Made by a program: the position numbers and the translations under genes. From NCBI GenBank assembly GCA_020186115.1, contig WSYJ01000130.1:277802-341801 (forward strand): a stretch of 64,000 nt of DNA, read 5' to 3'. The notes beneath the pieces were generated by a model, which saw only the letters and a list, made by a program, of their open reading frames with translations, did not search any database and was not told the origin of the DNA. Origin of the DNA: Histomonas meleagridis (taxonomy: Eukaryota; Parabasalia; Tritrichomonadida; Dientamoebidae). Below are positions 50,229 through 60,347 of this stretch, one piece after another (the stretch's first letter is position 1; each line of letters begins with the position of its first letter).

Positions 50229-50444
50229 TTATTTTTTGTTTTTTAGTCTTATTTTAAATTCACAAAAATATGTTAGAAATAAAACCCATATATAAAAAAT
50301 ATTTGTGAATATTCGAAATGATTGTAAATTTTGTTTGCTATAAATTTTCATAACTAATAGTATCATTGTCATAACAAATTTTATTAAAGTAATCAATAAA
50401 TGTATATAAAAAATGCTACCAGCATATTTATAATTGTTCGCCAT
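50229..50444 (-). CDS. Small two-helix membrane protein (possible)
   Basis: A 71-residue frame encodes two hydrophobic helices (IHLLITLIKFVMTMILLVM and FRIFTNIFYIWVLFLTYFC) and a basic end (KIRLKNKK). It has no known family. The main support is its 5' end: ATG 50444 is directly preceded by ACTTCATC, a good TCA(+1)Y initiator just like that of Rad9, with TATATATATAAAG upstream. Otherwise it could be chance in AT-rich DNA. Confidence 0.4.
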   Translation of the reverse strand: MANNYKYAGSIFYIHLLITLIKFVMTMILLVMKIYSKQNLQSFRIFTNIFYIWVLFLTYFCEFKIRLKNKK

Positions 50445-50933
50445 GATGAAGTTGATGCTTTATATATATATAGAATTGTGATACTCGCACCATTCCTTAG
50501 TTTTATAATATAACTATCACATAATGGCACACACACGAAAAAAATTTATTTTTACATCTCATTTAATGAGCCAAAACATAGTATCCCAAGAACTTGCAGA
50601 ATTCTTGGGAAATTCGGAACAATATATTTGATATCAATTAAAATGTCATTTCGAAATAAATGAATAATTATCAAATAAAAAGACTCGACAAACGCCTTGT
50701 CAAGACTTTTTCGTTACAAATAAAATATCATAAAATTTATACCAAATATTTGATATAAATTTATTCATAAAAACATTTAATGATTTTTCTCATTATAACG
50801 TTAATATTTTTTTTATCGCTCAGCCCCAATAATAATAAACAGAAACATTTTTAATGATCCAAATTTAATTAAAAAAAAATTATTTTTTCTGTCAATTTTT
50901 ATTCATGAAAAAATATTTTTCACCAATATTTGA
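50445..50933. other. Intergenic, no further gene seen
   Basis: About 490 AT-rich bases beyond the small membrane protein up to the 3' end of the Piezo gene. No repeat or RNA gene is evident. Confidence 0.4.
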
Positions 50934-53900
50934 TCAATCCTTTGTTTGTTCTGTAATTTCCAAGCAATTTTCCTTTGATCTCAAAGTATCCAACAATTTC
51001 TCTGTCACTATATATTCCTTGTCTTCGTCATTCGCCGATCTGAATGCCTCTATTGCGATGATCATTCTATACAACTTCTGCGGCTCCTTCATTCTATCCA
51101 CCCATAACGAGTCCATGAAACCCAACACCACATTTCTTATCAATACGCCCAAAATGACCACAATCACCAAATAAATTATTAAACTTGTCGAAGCACTACC
51201 TAATAAACTATCCGGTGTAACTTGTTGTGACCACATTATCATTCGATAATTATTAGTTCTTAAACAACTTACAGCTAAATCATTTGTCGACACGTTCATA
51301 TTCCAAATATTATTTTCTTTATATAAATTCATTGATAATATTAAATCATTAATATGATAAATTTCTTCTGCTTGTGGTATCATTATAATTAAAGGTATTT
51401 GATAATTAAATAATGGATCATTACTTTGATTTGTGTTTAATATTTCTAATAATGTTTCTTTCTCTTTCATTGTTAAAGGATTTGTTGAATAAGTTTGATA
51501 AATAACATTTTGGACTGATGATATAGTTGTTGGCTTATTAAAATAAAATGTATATTTGAAAAATGGAATAATTTCTGCTGTCGAACTTAAGATTTCATTA
51601 ATGTTTTGTAGTTCTGTACCAATTGGTTGATAATTTATATATGATACTAATGGATAATCAATGATATAACATGAATCACCTGAATATACTAAGTCATATA
51701 ATGATGATAAACCTGAATCGATAATACTTTGATGTTCATTAGTAGTAATATGTGAAATAATTCCTTGTGATTCATATAATGTACCAATAGATGATAAACC
51801 TAATTCAAGTTTAGCACTTAATGGTGGATTAAATATAGTTGAACTTGATGAACTAGAAAGTATTAAAAGTATACCAAATATTATAATAATTGCAATAACA
51901 AAAATAATTATACTAATTAATATACGTTTTTTAGGTTTAGGTTCTTTTTCTTTATAAGGATTTGATTGTTTAGCTATAAGAATTTCAAGTTGTTGTGTTA
52001 TATCTCGTACTACAAAGAAATCAGATAATGATACTTTAGTCTTTTTAGACATCCATAATAATATTGTTTGGATTTCAAATGCATAAGGAAATGCATGAAT
52101 AAATTTATTTAAGACTAAAATAGATAACCATTGTTTACGGAAGTTTGGATATTTATATGAAATATTTTTACGTCCGATAAAACATTGATGACATATAATT
52201 AAATGTGCGAAGAAACGTAAGAAAAAGAAGAATTGTAATGATGAATGATTATCTCTATTACAAGTTGGTAAATAAAAGAATGTAATACAATATGTATATA
52301 CTAACCAAATTAAGTTTAATATAAATAATATGAAATAACTACAAGAAATAGAACAATAATAACAAAAGAAACTAAAGATAACATGAATGATTAACATAAA
52401 TATGAATAATATATTAATTTGAAATCCTTGTGAACCACTTGATTGTTCATTATAACTCCAACTTGACCAACTAAAGAATAATACTAAAAATGATATTACA
52501 TCAATAATTAATATATAAATATGATGATTAATCTTAATTAAACCTGGTCGTGATATAATTTCTTTAATTTGTTGTATGATATTCGGTTGTGGATAATTTA
52601 ATTCTAATGCTTCACTAGGATTCTTAAATAATCCATAACAATATTCTTGTGGGAATTTAGGTAAAATTTCTTTATATTTCTCATAATAATAATTCGATGG
52701 ATAAATTTGTGTATAAGCTAATTGATCACATACGAAAAAGACTGTAGCTAAAAATAATAATATTTCAGGTACTGATGATTGTGAAGGATCAATACCAAAT
52801 AATGAGATGACTGATATCATCATTTGTTGAATATTTACGGAGTTATTAGCTATACGAATTTGTTCTTCTAATAAATCAACATTACAAATAGCTCTTAACA
52901 TTAATATAAATAAAACAAAACTTAAAAATGTTATATATAATTTTGGTATACCTTTTAAATCTAATGGTAATATAATACATAAAAATATTATTAAAACTAT
53001 TAATGAAAAGATATAAGGTCTTAAATAAATATATATTAATAATATTAATGTTAATAAAGGTAATGATATTTTACGTATAAATAATAAGATATAACGAATT
53101 AATAAACACATTCGATTAGTATCATTAATTAATAAATAATCACATGCTTCTGCTAATGATTGATAATGTAATGCAAATGATGGAGGTAATGAATTAATAA
53201 AACCTTTTTCTTCTGGCGTAGGTATATATAATTTACCTATTTTATAAAATCGTGAAATCTTTTTCATAATAATTGTTAATGATTTTAATGTTAAGAAATT
53301 AATACCTGATTCTGAATTAACTGGTAAAGAAATTGCTAATAATGAAATGATTTTATCAATTAATGAAGGAATAAAATCAATTATAAAATCATACCAATGA
53401 ATTTCTTTGTCATTTTCATTAGTAATATTCATATGTTCTGATTTTAAGATTAACATATTTTCACTATTACCTAAAGCTTCAGAAAATGAATCTAAATTAT
53501 TAGTAGCCATAGATTTAATTTGTTTAATTTCTGTTTCACGTTTACTTTCAATATTTTCTTTATCTAATTTTTCGATAATATATAATTGTCGTGAACGTAA
53601 ATATCGATAAGCCATATGTTTAGTTTGTTCTTCTAAACATTCTTTATAAATATCACTATTTAAGATATGGATACATAATCTTTCTAATGAATATATTACT
53701 ATGACTTGAATTTCACTCCTAGAATCTCCTTGGAATGGTAAACCAAAAGCTCTTTGTATCCATGAAGCTATACCTTCTTGAGTAAATACTGGTAAACGTG
53801 ATAATAATCTTAAACCAATTACACATATTGAAGATATTGACATAATCAATAATGATTTAATTTTAGGATAATCATAAAATATTGAACATATTAATAAAAC

Positions 53901-56900
53901 TCCTGTTAAAACAAATGATAAAAATCCATCAACAGTTTTCATATCAATAGTAATAATTAATATAATAGATGTTACTATTTCAAATACATAAGTAACAAAA
54001 ACTCGAATTAAATATTTTAAGATTTCTGGTAATTGTTCATAACGATGATCATAATCAACAAATGTATTATGCCAAGTTAAATAAAATGTAAAGACAAATG
54101 CCGAGATACAATTTGTAGATAAAGCTGATTGTTTAACATCATAAACACCAGCCCATCTAATCCAATTTTGGATTGTAGTTCGAGTTTCTTCATTATCTGT
54201 AGTAACATAATCCATTACATTAAAGTTAGTATTAAAAATAGCTTCTGGGAAACCTAAATATAATAAATATTGTGCTATAAAACAGATATTAAATAAAAGT
54301 GTTACTACACCTGATGATGTATTTAATATCGTAGGTTTAAATACTACAATAATCATAACTATATAAGATAACCAACCAAAAATCGATGGATTAAATATTG
54401 TTGATGTACATAATGATACTTGTACTATTAAAGGTAACCAATGATGTAACATTGAACAAATTGCATTATAAATTCGTACTATTAAATATGATTCAAATTT
54501 AACATTTGTAACTTTCCGTTTATAAGGTTTAATATTAATAATACCAATTAACATAACAATGATTTGATACATTAATGACATATTACGTTGTGCTTTTGTA
54601 GGTTTACCTGGAGAACAAAAGAATAAACCAATATAACTATAAATCCCATAATTCCGATCAGATTCATCATCTAAACCAAAGATATGAAATATATATTGTA
54701 TTACTGCATAAGCTATATTAAAGATTAAAAATGGAATTCTAATTTTATAAAAAATTGGTGCTGATACTCTACCTAAAGCAAAGAATAACATAATAAAAAA
54801 TTTAATGAATGAAGGATTATCATTAACTATACTAAACAAAAAGATAAATATCCAACAAAAATAGAAATAAAATAAATCAAAAATTACTCGTAATTCATAT
54901 ATAATATTATCTAATATAAAATGTTCTTTTGATTTTTGATCAGGATTTTCAGTATAAAATGATATTGTAGACAAGAATAAAATTACAGATAATATACCAA
55001 TTTCTAAACTTGGTTCATATATATCCATTTTTAAGATTGATGATATTATTACTGACCCTAAAAAGTTACGAGGTCCATCAAAATGTGTTAATAACATTAA
55101 ACATAATTGAATTGATACTGCTATACAAGAGAAACATAAACTTAATGATAATAATTTAGTTTTCTTTAAATATTGTGATGTAATCATTGATAAAGCTACT
55201 AACATAAATATAATTGAGAATATATTAGTATCAAATAAAAACATATAAAGAAAATGTAATACTGCTACAATGAAATATAAACAACGTTTAACTGGAATTG
55301 GTAATTTAGAACTCATATCAATTGAAGCTTTATCTTTTGATAAATATGTTGATAAAATTAATATAACTATTAAAGGCCAAACAAATGTAATTAAGTCCAT
55401 ATTAATAGGTGCTATTAAACCAGTCTTAATCATTTGATCATATGAAATAGAATCACTCCATTTACCATAAAATAAACATTCATCTAAATTATTAAAACAT
55501 TCTTCATTAAATGTAGTCTTATAAAACGTAGCAAACATCATCATTAATGCCACTATAACTTTAACAAAATGAAATATACATTTCTTATATAATCCTAATA
55601 ATACTATAATTATAAAGATTGCTGCTAATACATGATAAGCAAATCGATCTTTATAAAAACCTGTAACTATACCTACAACTATCATTGCACAAATTGCTAC
55701 TGACGCTATAAATACATGTAATACATATCCAATCTTCTTAATGACTTTCTTAGCTTTTTCTTTAAATTCTTTAAAGTTAAATTTCGATTTCTTTTCTTTT
55801 TCTTCATTTTGTTCTTCTTCTTCATTCTTCTCTTCTTCTTCTTCAAACATTGAATCACTATTATTATTATTTAATTTCCTTCGTTTCATTTTTTCACGTG
55901 CTTCTTGTAATTTACGTTCTCTTTCAAGTTTAGGATCAATTACTTCTTCTTTATTTTCTTCATCTTCATTATTCTTCTCGATTAATTTTTCATCAGCATT
56001 AGTAATTGATCCACAAATACCTAAAATACAAATCAAATAAAACCCACAACAACAAAATGTGAAATCTCTTGGATAACGATATAACCCAAATAATTGCATA
56101 AATTTAACATTATTATCTCGTCCATTAATTGTAGGTACACCAAATAATTCAACAGATGTAACAAAGATTATAACAAATGAAATAGTAAATATAATTGTTA
56201 ATAATGGTAAGAAAAACCTTCGAAGTTTATCAATGGTAGCAAACGTGGCCATAAATGGTATTAACATCCAGATAACAGACATATAACTTGGATAAAAGAT
56301 GGCATATAACATAACTAATGCAAAGGCTGCTATTACAAGAACATCATTAAGTTGTTTAATTGCTTTTGGTATAGGCTTTTGTTCACCAACTTTTAAGCCT
56401 GGAGCAGATATTTGTTGAATTGATATATAAGCAAATAAAACTGCCGCTACAACATTAATAGCTTTTGTTGAATCTGGTGCAATATATACATATGCAATTG
56501 CACCAGAAATATTATATTGATTATCAAGTCGTTCGCCAATTTCAGATACTATAAATAATTCGAATAATGCAAATAATAATGAATAAAATAAAATTAAATA
56601 TAAGAGAAATGATGAAAAACCAACTTTACCATTAACTGATTGACAAATATTTGATACTAAAAAATATAAAAGAATTGGTAAATATAAATAACTGGAATTA
56701 GAGGCTGCATTAAAGGCATTACAAATCGCCCATAACACTTGTAATGAAAATTGAAATGTGGCTGAAGCAAAATAATTTTGACGGATCTCAACAAAACGAT
56801 TAAGAGGAGTTTTGCCAATAACTATTAAAGATACAACTTGACATATTAAGGCAATTAATGAGGTGACTAATGTAAAAGTGGGCTTGTTCGTAATAATGTT

Positions 56901-57320
56901 ATCAAAGTTAAGGCCTAAATATGATACAACTTCATTGTCATGAAAATCAATTTGATAATTTAAAATTGCAAAAACAAAGACTATTAGGTTGACAACGAAA
57001 TCAATTGAAAGACAGCTCTTTAGAGCACCATAACTTTTGGTTGTAAGATTGGCAATTACGACATGTAAATATAATAAAATAACAAAAACCATACCCATAA
57101 TAGACATACAAGAAATAGCAGAGAGTACAAGCATAAGTGGAATTACAATATCAATAAGAACAATCAAGAAATAAGGCATGCAATCTAATTTCTTTTTTTT
57201 AATTGGTTGTTCTTCTAATTCCTCTTTTTCCTCTTCTTCTTCTACAACTGGGGGTTCTTCTTTCTTTTCTTCTTCACCTTGAGTCGAATATTCAGTGGTG
57301 TCGGGATCACTTGAATCCAT
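50934..57320 (-). CDS. Piezo-type mechanosensitive ion channel
   Basis: Piezo proteins form trimeric force-gated cation channels. The 2128-residue product has dozens of hydrophobic helices, as expected for a Piezo blade. Interspersed acidic/basic cytosolic linkers occur, for example KLERERKLQEAREKMKRRK with a Glu-rich stretch near 450-510, and a long helical segment near 1240-1300. The C-terminal module is diagnostic. An amphipathic region with DFFVVRDITQQLEILI is followed by a helix (about 1790-1815), an extracellular cap of about 210 residues opening NPPLSAKLELGLSSIGTLYES and closing WSQQVTPDSLLGSAS, the inner helix SLIIYLVIVVILGVLIRNVV (about 2040-2060) and a cytosolic end with LYRMIIAIEAFRSANDEDKEYIVTEKLLDTLRS. 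All these align in order with the Piezo outer helix, cap, inner helix and C-terminal domain. Start is the first ATG. A neutral AT-driven codon bias dominates the middle. Confidence 0.87.
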   Translation of the reverse strand: MDSSDPDTTEYSTQGEEEKKEEPPVVEEEEEKEELEEQPIKKKKLDCMPYFLIVLIDIVIPLMLVLSAISCMSIMGMVFVILLYLHVVIANLTTKSYGALKSCLSIDFVVNLIVFVFAILNYQIDFHDNEVVSYLGLNFDNIITNKPTFTLVTSLIALICQVVSLIVIGKTPLNRFVEIRQNYFASATFQFSLQVLWAICNAFNAASNSSYLYLPILLYFLVSNICQSVNGKVGFSSFLLYLILFYSLLFALFELFIVSEIGERLDNQYNISGAIAYVYIAPDSTKAINVVAAVLFAYISIQQISAPGLKVGEQKPIPKAIKQLNDVLVIAAFALVMLYAIFYPSYMSVIWMLIPFMATFATIDKLRRFFLPLLTIIFTISFVIIFVTSVELFGVPTINGRDNNVKFMQLFGLYRYPRDFTFCCCGFYLICILGICGSITNADEKLIEKNNEDEENKEEVIDPKLERERKLQEAREKMKRRKLNNNNSDSMFEEEEEKNEEEEQNEEKEKKSKFNFKEFKEKAKKVIKKIGYVLHVFIASVAICAMIVVGIVTGFYKDRFAYHVLAAIFIIIVLLGLYKKCIFHFVKVIVALMMMFATFYKTTFNEECFNNLDECLFYGKWSDSISYDQMIKTGLIAPINMDLITFVWPLIVILILSTYLSKDKASIDMSSKLPIPVKRCLYFIVAVLHFLYMFLFDTNIFSIIFMLVALSMITSQYLKKTKLLSLSLCFSCIAVSIQLCLMLLTHFDGPRNFLGSVIISSILKMDIYEPSLEIGILSVILFLSTISFYTENPDQKSKEHFILDNIIYELRVIFDLFYFYFCWIFIFLFSIVNDNPSFIKFFIMLFFALGRVSAPIFYKIRIPFLIFNIAYAVIQYIFHIFGLDDESDRNYGIYSYIGLFFCSPGKPTKAQRNMSLMYQIIVMLIGIINIKPYKRKVTNVKFESYLIVRIYNAICSMLHHWLPLIVQVSLCTSTIFNPSIFGWLSYIVMIIVVFKPTILNTSSGVVTLLFNICFIAQYLLYLGFPEAIFNTNFNVMDYVTTDNEETRTTIQNWIRWAGVYDVKQSALSTNCISAFVFTFYLTWHNTFVDYDHRYEQLPEILKYLIRVFVTYVFEIVTSIILIITIDMKTVDGFLSFVLTGVLLICSIFYDYPKIKSLLIMSISSICVIGLRLLSRLPVFTQEGIASWIQRAFGLPFQGDSRSEIQVIVIYSLERLCIHILNSDIYKECLEEQTKHMAYRYLRSRQLYIIEKLDKENIESKRETEIKQIKSMATNNLDSFSEALGNSENMLILKSEHMNITNENDKEIHWYDFIIDFIPSLIDKIISLLAISLPVNSESGINFLTLKSLTIIMKKISRFYKIGKLYIPTPEEKGFINSLPPSFALHYQSLAEACDYLLINDTNRMCLLIRYILLFIRKISLPLLTLILLIYIYLRPYIFSLIVLIIFLCIILPLDLKGIPKLYITFLSFVLFILMLRAICNVDLLEEQIRIANNSVNIQQMMISVISLFGIDPSQSSVPEILLFLATVFFVCDQLAYTQIYPSNYYYEKYKEILPKFPQEYCYGLFKNPSEALELNYPQPNIIQQIKEIISRPGLIKINHHIYILIIDVISFLVLFFSWSSWSYNEQSSGSQGFQINILFIFMLIIHVIFSFFCYYCSISCSYFILFILNLIWLVYTYCITFFYLPTCNRDNHSSLQFFFFLRFFAHLIICHQCFIGRKNISYKYPNFRKQWLSILVLNKFIHAFPYAFEIQTILLWMSKKTKVSLSDFFVVRDITQQLEILIAKQSNPYKEKEPKPKKRILISIIIFVIAIIIIFGILLILSSSSSSTIFNPPLSAKLELGLSSIGTLYESQGIISHITTNEHQSIIDSGLSSLYDLVYSGDSCYIIDYPLVSYINYQPIGTELQNINEILSSTAEIIPFFKYTFYFNKPTTISSVQNVIYQTYSTNPLTMKEKETLLEILNTNQSNDPLFNYQIPLIIMIPQAEEIYHINDLILSMNLYKENNIWNMNVSTNDLAVSCLRTNNYRMIMWSQQVTPDSLLGSASTSLIIYLVIVVILGVLIRNVVLGFMDSLWVDRMKEPQKLYRMIIAIEAFRSANDEDKEYIVTEKLLDTLRSKENCLEITEQTKD

Positions 57321-57615
57321 CTTTTACCAGTTGAGCTTTTGAACGAGTCTTCGACAAAATTCAAAAAGTTAATAAACGTCCTCCTATTCAATAATCTGCT
57401 TGGGTTTAAAGCTCAAATTTGTGTTTGAATATAAAAACCGATAGATCAAAGAAATCGCTGGCTATTCAATTGGTTTTAATCGTATATTTCAAAAAGCGAT
57501 CAAGTTTGAGGTTTGAGCGGGGTTTCCAAAAAATTTGGTTTGTCATTTTGGGGTAGCCTAAAAAAAACACAACTTTTTGATTAGGCGGGATTTTTACCAA
57601 ATTACTGAGACTTAA
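57321..57615. promoter_or_regulatory. Divergent promoter between Piezo and the USP gene
   Basis: The 295 bases hold both upstream regions. Visible elements are AAAACCGATAG near 57436, a GCGGGGTTTCC near 57518, and a hairpin-capable pair GCCTAA/TTAGGC (about 57557-57587) shortly before the USP ATG at 57616. No reading frame is supported. Confidence 0.35.
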
Positions 57616-59223
57616 ATGGGACAAGGATTTTCGAATTCTAAGCAATTTCTAGCTTCATTACCAGAATGGGCACCAAAAGATAAGAAGTTTTTTCATTTTT
57701 ATAATGTTGGAAATACTTGTTATTGTAATTCTATTATTCAAACTCTTATTTCTTCAAAATATGTTAATGATTTTTTTGGTAAATACACTTCAGTTTTTAG
57801 TGAAGAATCAAAAATTATAGGTAAAACGCCTTTGTTTCAATTTAACAAAATATATTTAAAGACATTAGACCAAGAAAATCAAGATTTTGTAATATCACTT
57901 CAAGATCTCTTACAAAGTGTAAGAGCAGAGTCTCATCGTTTTAGAAGAGGAAGTCAACATGATGCTCAAGAATTTTTCATTTATATCGTAGACTCATTTG
58001 ATTCAGCCATAGATAAAATCAATAAAGCTCATCCTGATAGAGAGCCAATACCTAATTTCTCTAAATTATTTGAGATACAAAAAATACAAACATTTCAATG
58101 TTCAGAATGTAACTATCAACAACATATAAATGACACGTCTGTTACATTTTGTGTTAGTGTAGAAAGTGGTAAGCCTCTTGATGAGTTAATCAGTGAATCA
58201 TTCAAAACCGAAATTCTTAACGGAAAAGATAAATGGAATTGTGATCAATGTAAACAAGACAGAGATGCGACAATAACATCAAAATTCAAGGCTATTCCCG
58301 ACAATTTTGTTGTTCATCTTCAACGGATTGTATATAACAGAAATACACATTCTTTTGCAAAAGCACTAAATTACGTCAAAATACCCCTAACGATAGCACT
58401 TGAAGAACAATGTTTATATGAGTTAAGAAGTATTGTCATTCATGTCGGATCTCATATCCAAAAAGGTCATTACTTGGCAATTAACCACATCTACGAGGCT
58501 GACTTGTGGATTCTAGCAAATGACTTAAAGTTATATGTTACAACTCTTTACGAAATGATGAATTTCTTTGGCGAAGCTTCAGCTGAAAAAAAGGGGCACC
58601 CCGTACCATATTTGTTGTTTTATGAAAGAATTTATAAGAACAACAACGTGCAGCAACAAAATGCTACTGAAAATACACAACAACGAAATCAAGTTGAAGC
58701 AAATAATAACACAGAGCACCAAAACATAAATGAAACAAATGATAATAATCAGCAAAATACTTCTGAAGAAAATAATAACACAGAACAACAAAACATAAAT
58801 GAAACAAATGATAATAATCAGCAAAATACTTCTGAAGAAAATAATAACACAGAACAACAAAACATAAATGAAACAAATGATAATAATCAGCAACAAAGTA
58901 CAGTTGAAGAAAATAACACAGAGCAACAAAACGAAGATGCCCCACAACAAGTTGAGACAACTAATAGCACGGAACAACAAGAAACGACAGTAGAGAGTGA
59001 TAATGAACAGAAACAAAACAATGTTGAAACAAATGATAACATAGAAATAAATAACCAAACAGAGCAACAAAATGCAATTGAAACTAATGACAATGAACAT
59101 TCAAACAATTGTTCAGATGAAATTCAAGAAGAAACTAAAAACGATGAAACGCAAAAAATTAAAGAAAATGAACCGCATCCAAATGTAAGCGACAATGAAA
59201 ATGACGAATCACAAGCGAATTAA
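57616..59223 (+). CDS. USP12/46-like ubiquitin carboxyl-terminal hydrolase with Asn/Gln repeat tail
   Basis: This is a cysteine deubiquitinase (peptidase C19). The catalytic Cys box is YNVGNTCYCNS with Cys35. GSQHDAQEFF is the conserved second block. The His box is KGHYLAINH with His285. Two CxxC pairs (CSECNY and CDQCKQ) make the finger zinc site as in USP12/USP46. The N-terminus MGQGFSNS fits an N-myristoylation signal, so membrane attachment is possible. After residue 345 comes a 190-residue Asn/Gln/Glu/Thr tail, including three near-identical 23-residue units. The enzyme ends normally for the family before the tail, so the tail is an accretion. Substrates are unknown. Confidence 0.93.
   Translation: MGQGFSNSKQFLASLPEWAPKDKKFFHFYNVGNTCYCNSIIQTLISSKYVNDFFGKYTSVFSEESKIIGKTPLFQFNKIYLKTLDQENQDFVISLQDLLQSVRAESHRFRRGSQHDAQEFFIYIVDSFDSAIDKINKAHPDREPIPNFSKLFEIQKIQTFQCSECNYQQHINDTSVTFCVSVESGKPLDELISESFKTEILNGKDKWNCDQCKQDRDATITSKFKAIPDNFVVHLQRIVYNRNTHSFAKALNYVKIPLTIALEEQCLYELRSIVIHVGSHIQKGHYLAINHIYEADLWILANDLKLYVTTLYEMMNFFGEASAEKKGHPVPYLLFYERIYKNNNVQQQNATENTQQRNQVEANNNTEHQNINETNDNNQQNTSEENNNTEQQNINETNDNNQQNTSEENNNTEQQNINETNDNNQQQSTVEENNTEQQNEDAPQQVETTNSTEQQETTVESDNEQKQNNVETNDNIEINNQTEQQNAIETNDNEHSNNCSDEIQEETKNDETQKIKENEPHPNVSDNENDESQAN
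58696..58902 (+). repeat. Three in-frame 69-bp repeats in the USP tail
   Basis: Three consecutive 69-base units encode 23-residue repeats around NNNTEQQNINETNDNNQQ. They differ by few bases, and the third diverges at its end. Being a multiple of three they keep the frame. Such coding minisatellites expand and contract easily. Confidence 0.85.
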
Positions 59224-59315
59224 TTCTATAGAGAAAACATAAAATATTTTTATATATCATATATAAACTATATATATAATACGATTTACTATTTATTTTT
59301 ACATATATAATACTA

Positions 59316-60044
59316 TCAAAATGTATCAATTAAATAGTCATATTGCGTTGTTTTTATCATAACTAATTCTGTATCCAATTTGAGCTCGTATGTATTTTCT
59401 GTTATTTCTTCTTGTTCATTAAATGAACTAGAAAATTCTTTTGATCGACTTGTTTCATCATTTTGTGATATTATGAAATCCGATTCACTTTTTGTTGTAA
59501 TTTGATTTATATTATTAATCAAATGATTTTCATAGAATTTGGTTTTTTCATTAGCGTCTTTATTAAATTGAAATTTTGGAATAAAATTTGGTTTTGTGGA
59601 AATTTCAATATCGTCTGGTGATGGAAGATCTGTCTTGAACATGAGAAAATTATAGATTTTATAGGTCATAAAATGAATCTGATCACGAAAAGTAACTTTT
59701 TCTGTTCCAAAAGTAAGAATTAATACTGTATAAATTTCTTGAATAAATATACGTGAAACTAATGTAAATAATTTATTGCCTTTTCTTAGTAATATCAATA
59801 AAATTAAAAGAGATCTATAAACAGGGATTGGATGAGAACCAAATTTGTCAATAAGTCTAATAAGGTTTGTAACAATAATTGCACAATCTTTTTTTGTTTT
59901 ACCCATTTCATTAATTTGAGTTATAATAGAAGGATGAACATAAAATTGATCACTTTCTACTGCACCCTTAATATAATATTTTATAGTACGATTTTTTAAT
60001 TCAGGTATATCGAATGGTGATTTATATCCAATGTGAAACATCAT
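59316..60044 (-). CDS. ENTH/ANTH-like endocytic adaptor (probable)
   Basis: ENTH domains bind phosphoinositides in clathrin-coated vesicle formation. In this 242-residue protein, residues 15-130 follow the ENTH helix pattern: TIKYYIKGAVESDQFYVHPSIITQINEM, then DCAIIVTNLIRLIDKFGSHPIPVYRSLLILLILLRKGNKLF and a further helix. The spacing of the A-[TV]-x-[SN]-D and Y-[KR]-[SA]-L-x-[LI]-L-x-x-L-[LI]-[KR]-x-G elements is that of epsin/AP180-type domains. The C-terminal 110 residues are Asn/Ser-rich, with no clear clathrin box. The first ATG of the frame is used. I rate the fold as likely and the exact family as uncertain. Confidence 0.6.
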   Translation of the reverse strand: MMFHIGYKSPFDIPELKNRTIKYYIKGAVESDQFYVHPSIITQINEMGKTKKDCAIIVTNLIRLIDKFGSHPIPVYRSLLILLILLRKGNKLFTLVSRIFIQEIYTVLILTFGTEKVTFRDQIHFMTYKIYNFLMFKTDLPSPDDIEISTKPNFIPKFQFNKDANEKTKFYENHLINNINQITTKSESDFIISQNDETSRSKEFSSSFNEQEEITENTYELKLDTELVMIKTTQYDYLIDTF

Positions 60045-60347
60045 TGGATAAAATGTTAAGAAAAAACCATGAAATAAATTTCAAGCGCTTTCGTGTTTTT
60101 GAAAAAGTCAAAATCTTTTCATATTCAAAAGTTCAAAAAATAAACCATGAAGACATTTAATTTCATAATGGTTTAAATAACAAAATCTTATTTGTTGTGC
60201 AAAGTTATAAGTTTAACATGATATAAAAAAATCTCCGAAAACACTTATAATATAATTTCAAAGCACCAAATTCATTTAATTTTAAAATTAAAAATATTTT
60301 CGTATTTCACATATTTTGTCTTTATTTGTAATAAATAAAATTATCAA
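60045..60347. other. Intergenic, no gene seen
   Basis: About 300 AT-rich bases between the ENTH-like gene and the vWA pseudogene. Nothing recognised. Confidence 0.4.

Noticed and set aside
58579-59100. Hydrophobic antisense frames opposite the USP tail
   Set aside because: They read the complement of Asn/Gln/Glu codons and so appear as Ile/Leu/Cys-rich pseudo-membrane proteins. They follow the 69-base repeats exactly.
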